Assembly: GCA_022009775.1 (NCBI GenBank)
Contig: CP091723.1
Coordinates: forward strand, 744,001-808,000
Direction of reading: 5' to 3'
Origin: Christensenella sp.
GTDB taxonomy: Bacteria; Bacillota; Clostridia; Christensenellales; CAG-917
DNA length: 64,000 nucleotides
Shown here: piece by piece, positions 56,062-64,000 of the stretch
Numbering within the stretch: the stretch's first letter is position 1
Layout: each line of letters starts with the position of its first letter
Notes under the pieces: model-generated
What the model saw: the letters and a program-made list of their open reading frames with translations, nothing else
What the model was told of the DNA's origin: nothing
Databases searched by the model: none
Program-made: the position numbers and the translations under genes

Positions 56062-57465
56062 TTATTGTATTTTCTCAACGGTCGCACCGTCTTTCGTATC
56101 CTTTACGGCATATCCGAGTGCGGTGATTTTTGCTCTTATTTCATCTGCAAGCGCCCAGTTCTTTTCGGCTTTCGCTTGCTTTCTCTTTTCAACGAGCTCA
56201 AGCACATCGCTTGGCACATTGCTCGTTGCCGCCGCTTGCTTTTGCTCGTAATAAGCAAGGAATTTTGCCGGTTCTTCTTTGAACAATCCGAGCAAAGAAT
56301 ACGTCTTTTTCACCTGCTCCGCTTCGCTTACGCATGCGCCGTCGCCTGCTTTGAGCTTGCTTTTTATCCCCTTGAAAATGCCGAACAAATCCGCAAGTGC
56401 TTTCGCCGTGTTGAAATCGTCGTCCATTGCGCGATTGAAACCGTCGTCAATCCACTTTGCGTCGCCGCTTGCCGAAAGACCGCTCTTTTCAACTTCGTCT
56501 AGAACTTTGTAGAAACCGTAAACGTGCTTGTCCGCTTCTGGGAACAAATCGTCCGTGACGTTGATGTCTCCGCGATAGTTTGTCTGAAGAAGCGCGTATT
56601 TTATGGTCTCGGGATGATACTCTTTGAGAAGGTCTGCAAGAAGCAAACTGTTGCCGAGAGACTTGCTCATCTTTTGTCCGTTGACCTTGATAAGCCCGTT
56701 GTGTATCCAGTATTTTGCAAACTGCTTGCCCGTAAGAGATTCCGTTTGCGCAATCTCGTTTTCGTGGTGCGGGAAAATAAGGTCTCTTCCGCCGCCGTGC
56801 ACGTCAATCTGCTCTCCGAACGCCGTCATATTCATAGCCGAACATTCGATATGCCAACCGGGTCTGCCGTCTCCCCACGGAGATTTCCAAAATATCTCGC
56901 CTTCTTTTGCGGACTTCCAAAGCGCGAAATCAAGCGGATTGCGCTTGTTGTCTTCGTTCTCTATACGCACGCTCTCGTAGGCGTCTTCGAGACGTCTGCC
57001 GCTGAGTTTGCCGTAACCCGGAAAACTGTCAACCGAGAAATACACGTCGCCACGCTCCGTCGGATACGCATGTCCCGACGCAATGAGTTTGGATATAAAA
57101 TCGATGATGTTGTCTATATTGCATGTCGCTTTGAGCCAAATGGTCGGGTCATCGACCTGAAACTCGCGCATAAGTTTGTCAATGCGGTCAATCATCATGC
57201 TCGCGTATTCGAGCGCAGGTATGCCCGTCTCTTTGGACTTTGCGATGATTTTGTCGTCAACGTCCGTGTAATTGCGCGCATAATTGACTTTGTAGCCGAT
57301 TTTCTCAAAATACTTGCGAATTATATCGTAAATGAGAGCTTGATACGCATGTCCGATGTGAGCGTCGCCCGACACGGTGATTCCGCACGCGTACATATTG
57401 ACCACTCCGTCATGAAGCGGCTTGAAATCTTCTTTCTTTCTTGTGAGAGTGTTGTAAATTTTCAT
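56062..57465 (-). CDS. cysS: Cysteinyl-tRNA synthetase
   Basis: Charges tRNA-Cys; 467 residues, intact. Zinc Cys in MYACGITVSGDAHIGHAY, the last of which is the HIGH motif, GWHIECSAMN and DLIFPHHENEIAQ for the other zinc ligands, and KMSKSLGNSLLL as KMSKS. The C-terminal part ends in the anticodon-binding helices. It lies 45 bases after cysE on the same strand, a pairing often seen in Firmicutes (cysE-cysS) that links cysteine synthesis to cysteine use. Confidence 0.96.
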   Translation of the reverse strand: MKIYNTLTRKKEDFKPLHDGVVNMYACGITVSGDAHIGHAYQALIYDIIRKYFEKIGYKVNYARNYTDVDDKIIAKSKETGIPALEYASMMIDRIDKLMREFQVDDPTIWLKATCNIDNIIDFISKLIASGHAYPTERGDVYFSVDSFPGYGKLSGRRLEDAYESVRIENEDNKRNPLDFALWKSAKEGEIFWKSPWGDGRPGWHIECSAMNMTAFGEQIDVHGGGRDLIFPHHENEIAQTESLTGKQFAKYWIHNGLIKVNGQKMSKSLGNSLLLADLLKEYHPETIKYALLQTNYRGDINVTDDLFPEADKHVYGFYKVLDEVEKSGLSASGDAKWIDDGFNRAMDDDFNTAKALADLFGIFKGIKSKLKAGDGACVSEAEQVKKTYSLLGLFKEEPAKFLAYYEQKQAAATSNVPSDVLELVEKRKQAKAEKNWALADEIRAKITALGYAVKDTKDGATVEKIQ

Positions 57466-57510
57466 AGGACGTCGCCCTTTTTCTGTTTTTGTTTTGTTTT
57501 TGTTTATGAT

Positions 57511-58201
57511 TTATTCGTCTTTTTCGGTCGGGAGCGCGTTGTCTTCATCAACGGTGAGAGAGTACCTGCACGCATGAACACCGAGAGTTTTTTCAAGTTC
57601 GTAGACGCGCTTGTTGAGCCGCGCAAACTCTTCCATGATAGGATCGGGCAAACAAGTCTGATCCATATCCGACACCCTTACGCCGTCTTGTTTCACCACT
57701 TTGCCCGGAACTCCGACGACAGTCGAGTGCGGCGGAACGTCTTTTAACACCACACTGCCTGCGCCTATTTTGCTGTGCGCTCCGATATGTACCGGTCCAA
57801 GCACCTTTGCCCCTGCCGAAATCATGACGTCTTCATCTATGGTCGGGTGACGTTTGCCGACGTCTTTTCCCGTGCCGCCGAGCGTCACCCCCTGATAGAG
57901 CACGCAATCGTTGCCTATCTCGGTCGTCTCGCCTATGACAAGACCTACGCCGTGGTCGATGAGTATACCCGTGCCGATTTTTGCCGCAGGATGAATGTCT
58001 ACGCCTGTCCTAATCTTTGCGCGATACGCAACGTACAATGCGATGCGCTTCAATCCTTTTGCCAAAACCAGTGTGCATAACGATAAGCACACAGGGCTTT
58101 ATACCCTGTGTACGTGCGTTTGACAACCCACGCGTTCGTTGCCGCAGGGTCGCTTTGCAAAATCTTTTGCAAATCCAGTTTTTGGCTTGTTTTATTGTCA
58201 T
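57511..58201 (-). CDS. cysE: Serine O-acetyltransferase, two frameshifts
   Basis: Acetylates serine for cysteine synthesis, about 230 residues once corrected. The start at 58201 reads MTIKQAKK, then LDLQKILQSDPAA and YKALCAYRYAHWFWQKGLKR in another frame, then the left-handed beta-helix hexapeptides GVDIHPAAKIGTGILIDHG, VLYQGVTLGGTGKD and GAHSKIGAGSVVLKDVPPHS. Breaks: a T run at 58179-58183 (one short) and the C pair at 58055-58056 (one short). The gene begins six bases after ftsH and is followed by cysS, so ftsH-cysE-cysS form one operon. Confidence 0.92.
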
Positions 58202-58207
58202 TCGGTT

Positions 58208-60148
58208 TTATTCCACGTCGCTCGGGTCTTTGGGAATATTAGTTTCGCTCACGCCGTCCAAACTGCTTGCGCCGTTTGATTTGGGAGCGTCGGGACGATT
58301 GACCTTTGACGAGAAAATGCTGTCGGCATTGTCGTTTTCTTCTCCGAACAACGCGTCGATTTCGTCTTCGTAGATGGTCTCTTTCTCATAAAGAGCCTTG
58401 ACCATTGCGTCCATAATATCGCGATTTTCGCGCAATATGGACAGTGCCACTTGATATTGCTTGTCGATGATCGTCTTGATCTCTTCATCGATTTTTGCCG
58501 CGACTTCTTCGCTGTAATTGAGTTGTTGCTGATAGTCTCTGCCAAGGAAGACTTCTTCGCTTGCGCCGAGATACATATTGCCGATAGAATCGGACATACC
58601 CCACTCGGTGACCATCTTTCTTGCGATTTGCGAAGCGCGCTGTATGTCGTTGGACGCACCCGTCGAGATGTCGTGGATGACGATTTCTTCCGCCGCGCGA
58701 CCGCCGAGAAGTTCGGCGATGCGGTCAAGAAGTTTTTGTTTTGTCATATACGCGTCGTCGTTTGCAGGAAGAGAAATCGTAAATCCGCCTGCCTGACCGC
58801 GCGGTATGATGGTGACTTCGTGCACGGTGTTGTTGCCGAGTTTCTTTGCGATGATAGCGTGTCCGCTTTCATGATATGCAGTGATGCGCTTATCCGTTTC
58901 AGTCACGAGACGAGATTTTTTCGCCGGACCTGCTTCAACCTTGTTGACGGCTTCGCTGATGTCCTTCATCGTGATGAGTTTGCGGTTGTCGCGCGCTGCG
59001 AGAATTGCCGACTCATTGAGTACGTTTTCGATGTCCGCGCCCGTAAAGCCAACCGTCAAACGAGCAAGAGACTTGAAGTTGACGTCGCTTGCAAGCGGTT
59101 TGTTGCGAGAGTGAACTTTGAATATCTCTTCTCTGCCTTTCACGTCGGGAACGTTGACGTAGATTTGTCTGTCGAATCTGCCCGGTCTCATAAGAGCGGG
59201 GTCAAGAATGTCCGCACGGTTTGTCGCCGCCATAACGATGATTGAAGAGCTTGCTTCAAAACCGTCCATCTGAACGAGCAACTGGTTGAGCGTTTGTTCT
59301 CTTTCGTCGTTGCCGCCGCCAAGGCCTGCACCGCGCTGACGACCGACCGCGTCGATTTCGTCGATGAAGATTATGCACGGCATATTCTTCTTTGCCTGTT
59401 CGAAAAGATCTCTGACACGAGACGCGCCCACGCCGACGAACATTTCGACAAAGTCGGAACCGCTTATCGAGAAGAACGGAACGTTCGCTTCGCCCGCAAC
59501 CGCTTTTGCAAACAAAGTCTTACCCGTTCCCGGAGGGCCTACGAGCAAAACGCCGCGCGGTATACGTGCGCCTATATCCGTATATTTCTTGGGATGCTTG
59601 AGAAAATCGACGATTTCCTGAAGTTCCTGCTTTTCTTCTTCTGCACCTGCAACGTCGCTGAAACGCACTTTGATGTCACGCACCTGATTTGCCTTGGTTT
59701 TGCCGAAGTTCATCGCCTGACCTTGCGCGCCCGCGCTCTTGCGGATGATGATGAAGAACACGCCGAACAACAGCGCATAAAGCACGATCGGCACGATTAT
59801 GCTTGAAAGAAGCGAGCCGCTGGACGGATCGTCGTATTGCACGACGACGTTGTCAAGCAAGTGCGCCTCTTTGTATTCTTTCAACTTGTCGGAGAAGGCC
59901 ACACGGCTGTCGATATTGACGAAATATTTGAACGAGTTGTCGCCTGTTCTCTTTATTTTTACGGTGTAATTGCCTTCGATGTATATCGCCTGAACCTGTC
60001 CGCTTGCAAGCATATTTTCAAAACTGTTTTCGTTGCCCGAAAACACGAGTTCGGTGGGTCTTGTCAACTCGTATGCAAGCACGAACGCCAGAATGACGAG
60101 TACTATCACGCCGACGATTATGAGTGTACGTCTTGTAGAAGTTTTCAT
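58208..60148 (-). CDS. ftsH: ATP-dependent membrane zinc protease FtsH
   Basis: Membrane quality-control AAA+ protease, 646 residues, intact. Two helices (about 7-27 and 103-125) flank the small extracytoplasmic domain. The AAA+ module has Walker A GPPGTGKTLFAKA, Walker B CIIFIDEIDAVG, and the second region of homology ATNRADILDPALMRPGRFDR. The protease domain has the zinc motif HESGH and a third ligand region further on. The C-terminal tail is disordered and acidic. Start ATG at 60148 after AAGGAGAAACG. First gene of the ftsH-cysE-cysS row. Confidence 0.97.
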   Translation of the reverse strand: MKTSTRRTLIIVGVIVLVILAFVLAYELTRPTELVFSGNENSFENMLASGQVQAIYIEGNYTVKIKRTGDNSFKYFVNIDSRVAFSDKLKEYKEAHLLDNVVVQYDDPSSGSLLSSIIVPIVLYALLFGVFFIIIRKSAGAQGQAMNFGKTKANQVRDIKVRFSDVAGAEEEKQELQEIVDFLKHPKKYTDIGARIPRGVLLVGPPGTGKTLFAKAVAGEANVPFFSISGSDFVEMFVGVGASRVRDLFEQAKKNMPCIIFIDEIDAVGRQRGAGLGGGNDEREQTLNQLLVQMDGFEASSSIIVMAATNRADILDPALMRPGRFDRQIYVNVPDVKGREEIFKVHSRNKPLASDVNFKSLARLTVGFTGADIENVLNESAILAARDNRKLITMKDISEAVNKVEAGPAKKSRLVTETDKRITAYHESGHAIIAKKLGNNTVHEVTIIPRGQAGGFTISLPANDDAYMTKQKLLDRIAELLGGRAAEEIVIHDISTGASNDIQRASQIARKMVTEWGMSDSIGNMYLGASEEVFLGRDYQQQLNYSEEVAAKIDEEIKTIIDKQYQVALSILRENRDIMDAMVKALYEKETIYEDEIDALFGEENDNADSIFSSKVNRPDAPKSNGASSLDGVSETNIPKDPSDVE

Positions 60149-60978
60149 CGTTTCTCCTTGATTTTGCCAAATATACGCGCACGAGTGTAGCGTATGCGCT
60201 ATATATTATGTTCTACATATTATAAAAATTAAATACGGAATTGTCAATTCTTCTTCGCCGTCAAATTGCTATGCAAAGTCAAATTTCTCTCCGATTTCTA
60301 GAGAATATCCTATCGTGTTATGATTAAAATCAAATTAAATCCGACAAGAAGTATTAAAAAACGATGTGCGCCGCAACCGAGAAAATAATCGACAATCTCT
60401 TGCCTGGCGGACGCAAAAACGAATTTTTCGTTTCGCGTCCGTGAAATTGCCGCGCAAACACCTAAGTCCGAACAAATGATAAATGCGAGAAAAATACGTT
60501 AATATACCATAGATAAAAAGATGAAAAAATATCCGACAAAACGTGCTTGGTGAAATTTTCGTCTACTTACGCAATCAACACTTTATAACCGCATTTCGTT
60601 ATTATAAACACGTTTTTATGTAAAATATAAAACGATAATTTGTTGCATTATAAGCAATGCCGTCACCCTTATATTTTTATCTGCGGTGCCCAAAAAAAGT
60701 GAAAAATCATACAAGACGTAAAATATCGACAATTTCCCGTCAAAAAAAATCAGGTTTGCATAGATTTTTCAAGAAAAGCAATAAAAATTGGACTATTCTA
60801 TTTGATTTTACGGACAATTATCGGATTTTTGTTAGTCTAAAAGGCCCACACCCCCCCCGAGATAACAATACAAATCTTGATTTTTGTATTGTTCTTGTTT
60901 TACAAAATGTATTTTTACAGACATTTCGTATAGAAAATTAAGATAAAATTAAGAAAAATCGCATTATGTCGTATTTTG
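60149..60978. other. Long AT-rich intergenic region
   Basis: About 830 bases without a convincing gene; a 94-codon open frame at 60657 has no ribosome binding site and an odd composition. It holds a run of eight C (about 60852-60859), and AACAATACAAA / TTTTTGTATTGTT, a terminator-like hairpin at 60867-60897. Promoters of the flanking operons lie at both ends. Confidence 0.6.
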
Positions 60979-61007
60979 TTGACAAATTATTATTTAAATA
61001 ATAAAAT
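60979..61007 (+). promoter_or_regulatory. Promoter of the ABC-transporter operon
   Basis: TTGACA (60979-60984), a 17-base spacer and TAAAAT (61002-61007). AT-rich palindrome TATTTAAATA inside the spacer. Confidence 0.55.
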
Positions 61008-61099
61008 ACAAAAGCCTTAAAGAAAAATATAGCTATACTTATAGTATCCGCGTATACGCGTTACACGTGCGTGCATCATAATATAAGGAAGGAGTTATC

Positions 61100-61855
61100 G
61101 TGCACAAGAATCAGGATTTGACACCGTCTCTTCAAATCGAAAATTTGGTAAAACAATATCCGTCGTCACAAGCGATTGCCGTGAACGACTTATCCGTCGT
61201 GTGCTATCCGGGAGAAATAGTCGGGCTTTTGGGACACAACGGAGCAGGCAAATCAACCACTTTGAAATGCCTTACCGGCATACTACCTTTCACGAGCGGC
61301 AAAATCGTCATCAACGGGTACGACATCACAAAAGACCCCGTGAAAGCAAAATACACTTTCGGCTTTGTGAGCGACAAACACGACGTGTTCGTGAAACTGA
61401 CGGGTATGCAGTATCTCGATTTTATGGCGAGTGCGTACGGCGTAAACGCAAAGACAAAGAAAGAGCGATTTGCCGAACTTGACGAAATATTCGATTTCGG
61501 AGACAGAATTTTTGACCCGATAAGCGACTATTCTCACGGCATGCGCCAAAAAATATGTATGATGGGAAGTCTGATTCACAATCCGAAATTGTGGATTCTC
61601 GACGAACCTATGATAGGGCTTGACCCGTTGACAAGTGCAAAAGTGAGTGAATTTATGAGAGAGTATGCCCAAAAAGGCAACTGTATTCTCTTCTCGTCTC
61701 ACAACATCGACTCCGTGCAAAAAATCTGCGACAGAGCAATAATTATCCAAAACGGACTTAAGACCGACGATTTCTACTTTGACGATTTTCACACTGCTCA
61801 CCCGACGGTCGATTTGGAGCAATATTTCTTGTCCCACACCAGAAAAGAGAAATGA
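61100..61855 (+). CDS. ABC transporter ATP-binding protein
   Basis: A 251-residue ATPase with Walker A GLLGHNGAGKSTT, signature DYSHGMRQKICM (in place of LSGGQ), Walker B LWILDEPMIGLDP and switch His in ILFSSHNIDSV. It drives the permease that follows. Start GTG at 61100 after AAGGAAGGAGTTATC; the stop overlaps the permease start as ATGA. Of the type found with antibiotic- or bacteriocin-export and Na+ export permeases; substrate not evident. Confidence 0.93.
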   Translation: MHKNQDLTPSLQIENLVKQYPSSQAIAVNDLSVVCYPGEIVGLLGHNGAGKSTTLKCLTGILPFTSGKIVINGYDITKDPVKAKYTFGFVSDKHDVFVKLTGMQYLDFMASAYGVNAKTKKERFAELDEIFDFGDRIFDPISDYSHGMRQKICMMGSLIHNPKLWILDEPMIGLDPLTSAKVSEFMREYAQKGNCILFSSHNIDSVQKICDRAIIIQNGLKTDDFYFDDFHTAHPTVDLEQYFLSHTRKEK

Positions 61856-63538
61856 ATCACTATTCCCTGCTACTGAAAAAGCAAGTGCTTGACATCCTTC
61901 CCGCGCGCACGCGCAAGAAACGCCTATCCGACTGGGCGGGGATTTTGCTTATGGCGTTGCTTGCCGCGGTGATAATCGCGGTTTTCGTCGTGGTATTTTC
62001 AAAATTCGTCGAAACGTATTGCGGAATCAAAATCAACCGCGTCAGCGACATCACCGCACGACAATTCGAGATTATGTCGATGGCATATTTTGCGCTTATC
62101 CTCGTTTTTATTTTTCTCGGGCGTGAGCGCACTCAATCACACGCTTTTTGAAAACAGCGACTTGAACATACTCATCACGATGCCGTTCTCTTCGACGGAT
62201 ATTTTCCTTTCGAAACTCACGACGGTTTATCTCAAACAACTCGTATTCGCAATCGCGTGCGTTTTTTCCGTCAACTTCACGTTCTTTGTGACGACGGGGA
62301 CGCTAAACGTTTACAACGGACTTATGACTGTCGTCGTTGCGGTGCTTCTGCCCGTAATTCCGCTCGCTGTCGCCGCGATCATCACACTCCCCTATCACTA
62401 TCTCAAAACGCTCGCATCGTCAAACTACGTTCTTTTGTTTGCGGTTATGACGATTATAATGGCGTTGTTCTGCTGGGGATATTCTTTCGTGTTCGACGTC
62501 GCGCAAAACCTGCTCGCAAGCGGAAAGATAACCAAACTCTTTGACGAAAACGTCATGAAAGGCATCATCTCTTTCACGAAATACAACTATCCCGCCAATC
62601 TTTTTGCATATCTCATGCTCGGTCGCGAAATAGGCAAAAACATCGGCATACTCGCAGGCATTCTCGTCGGTGCGGGGGCAATTTGCTTCTTCCTTGTGCG
62701 CGCGCTTTTCATAGGTGTGACCCACTCCGACTTTTCCGTGCGTATTCCCCACAGCCACAAGAAAAATCTTCATTTTTCAAACAACACGCGATTCGGCGCG
62801 CTTATGCGCAAAGAGTTTTTGCTCGTCATGCGCACGCCGGGATACGCATACATGTATTTCACAACTGCCGCAATTATGCCTATAATGGCGTACTGCTCGG
62901 CAAAAATCACGATAGGCGTATTTTCAAATCTCGTCGGCAACGTTGACGTGGGCTTTGAACTTTGCACGTTCATCGCGATACTGTACTCCACTCTCACGAA
63001 TACGTTCTGCTCGACGAATATAAGCCGAGACGGATATATGGCACTCACGCAAAAGACGCTTCCTTATTCTCCTGCCAAAATACTCGGCTCGAAAATGGCG
63101 TTCTGCTCGATAGTTGCGATTGCAAGCACGCTCATCACCTGCATAGTGATGGCGGCAACTCGTCTTGAAAGCGTTCAGGAAGCAGTGGTTACGCTCTTTG
63201 CAACAAGCATGATTGCCTTCGCGCAAATCGTGTTTGCAACAAAACTCGACCTTGCCCATCCGCATTTTGCAAAGACGGACGACGGAGAAATAAAAGAAGC
63301 AAATTCCACGGTTTCAGCCGTCATAGCGGTGGGACTTTTGACAAGTTGTATAATCGGCTTCGGGCTGATGTTCAACTCAATATCGTCGCTCATAACGGGC
63401 GACGCAGTCGTGGAAACGGGAAACGCGGTGAGTTATTCCATCGCGCTTTGTTGTCCTTTCGCGCTTCTTCTTGCCGCGATTGGATATTTTGCAATCGGTC
63501 TTAAAAAGGCCTATGCAAATCTCGATACGGAGAATTGA
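61852..63538 (+). CDS. ABC transporter permease, frameshifted
   Basis: An approximately 560-residue membrane protein with about twelve helices in two halves, partner of the upstream ATPase. The first frame ends soon after ALILVFIF; the rest resumes FFSGVSALNHTLFENSDLN. A T run (62105-62109 or 62111-62115) is one too long. Repeated cores LLITMPFSSTDIFLSKL and ALTQKTLPYSPAKILGSK resemble the paired motifs of large exporter permeases. Translationally coupled to the ATPase and two bases from the next gene. Confidence 0.87.
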
Positions 63539-63540
63539 GT

Positions 63541-64000
63541 ATGAAAAAACTTGTAACCGCACTCATAATCGTTCTTCCGCTCGTGTTCCTTATCGCCGTG
63601 TTCACGGTGACGAACATAGCGAAAATATCGACGGATATTCCCGCAACGAGCATAAATATAACCAACAAAGGCGACAACGGCGTGTTTGCGTTTGACATTG
63701 CAGACTACACTTCACCGCTGTTTGAAAGCGACCTTGGCGTCGAAGTTTTGCCGTACGTTGCGAAAAATCGCGGATTCGACCTTGAAATAACCGACGCGGA
63801 AACGGGCGAGCCGACGGACATCGTCACAAAAGAAGAGAACGGCGCGTTCAAACTTCACGACGTGGGAATTGCAAAACTCACCTACACGAGCAAAGACGGC
63901 GGATACACCGACAGCGTTATTTTCAACGTGTCGTGCAGCGGCGTTATTTCTTTCTCACCCACTCTTACGGACGGTGCAGGCAACGAATACGAACTTACGC
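63541..64000 (+). CDS. Unknown exported protein, cut by window end
   Basis: Starts MKKLVTALIIVLPLVFLIAVF, a signal peptide or anchor, followed by beta-rich sequence (INITNKGDNGVFAFDIAD, FDLEITDAETGEPTD, KLTYTSKDGGYTDS) with an Ig-like repeat look. At least 153 residues, open to the window edge. ATG lies two bases after the permease stop, so it is part of the transporter operon, perhaps an accessory or surface partner. Confidence 0.75.
   Translation, partial: MKKLVTALIIVLPLVFLIAVFTVTNIAKISTDIPATSINITNKGDNGVFAFDIADYTSPLFESDLGVEVLPYVAKNRGFDLEITDAETGEPTDIVTKEENGAFKLHDVGIAKLTYTSKDGGYTDSVIFNVSCSGVISFSPTLTDGAGNEYELT

Noticed and set aside
60657..60941. 94-codon open frame in the ftsH-ABC intergenic region
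   Set aside because: No ribosome binding site, and it runs through a C8 tract and a terminator-like hairpin.

Overview
The window reads as a chromosomal contig of a spore-forming, uncultured Clostridia-like bacterium (Bacillota). The evidence is a complete gerA-type germinant-receptor operon, the tmk-holB-ricT gene order typical of Firmicutes, a YnzC/DUF896 protein, AGGAGG-type ribosome binding sites and intrinsic terminators. Base composition looks moderate (about mid-40s % GC by eye), except for an AT-rich stretch at about 38.2-47 kb.

Layout. 1-16.9 kb: leuS (cut by the left edge), a secreted GH5 glycosidase, tmk-holB-ricT, ung, ynzC, a phosphoribosyltransferase, a U32/TrhP-like protein, two large unknown membrane proteins and gdhA. 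17.4-35.5 kb: guaB, a GtrA-like protein, gerA-B-C, an alpha/beta-hydrolase-like protein, lepB, mgtC, a CPA2-type antiporter divergent from a LysR regulator, an M28 peptidase, a DUF2804 protein, a rhodanese-TtcA-like protein and a DUF3592-like protein. 35.5-47.6 kb: a mobile island. It holds a surface protein, two tyrosine-recombinase 3' remnants, an AbiL/RloB-type ATPase-TOPRIM pair, ArdA, a HUH Rep with palindromes beside it, three unknown AT-rich genes, and a tRNA-Arg(CCU) gene whose two halves lie 8.7 kb apart. 47.6-64 kb: tRNA-Pro, a small metallopeptidase, pyrG with a leader terminator, guaA, dut, a lipase-like hydrolase, cysS, cysE, ftsH and the start of an ABC-transporter operon.

Two sequence-wide features matter for any reader. 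First, at least 19 obvious single-gene frameshifts occur, nearly all at homopolymer runs and many in essential genes (tmk, pyrG, guaB). The simplest reading is uncorrected indel error in the assembly, so I annotate these as one gene each with the shift position. Second, intergenic spaces carry repeat families: a long dispersed modular repeat (five copies) and a 63-74 bp hairpin (four copies) whose arms vary but stay complementary.

Functionally the host genes cover aminoacylation, nucleotide supply (tmk, dut, pyrG, guaA, guaB), repair, germination and membrane quality control. The island groups restriction evasion (ArdA), probable abortive infection and rolling-circle replication at an arginine tRNA integration hotspot.
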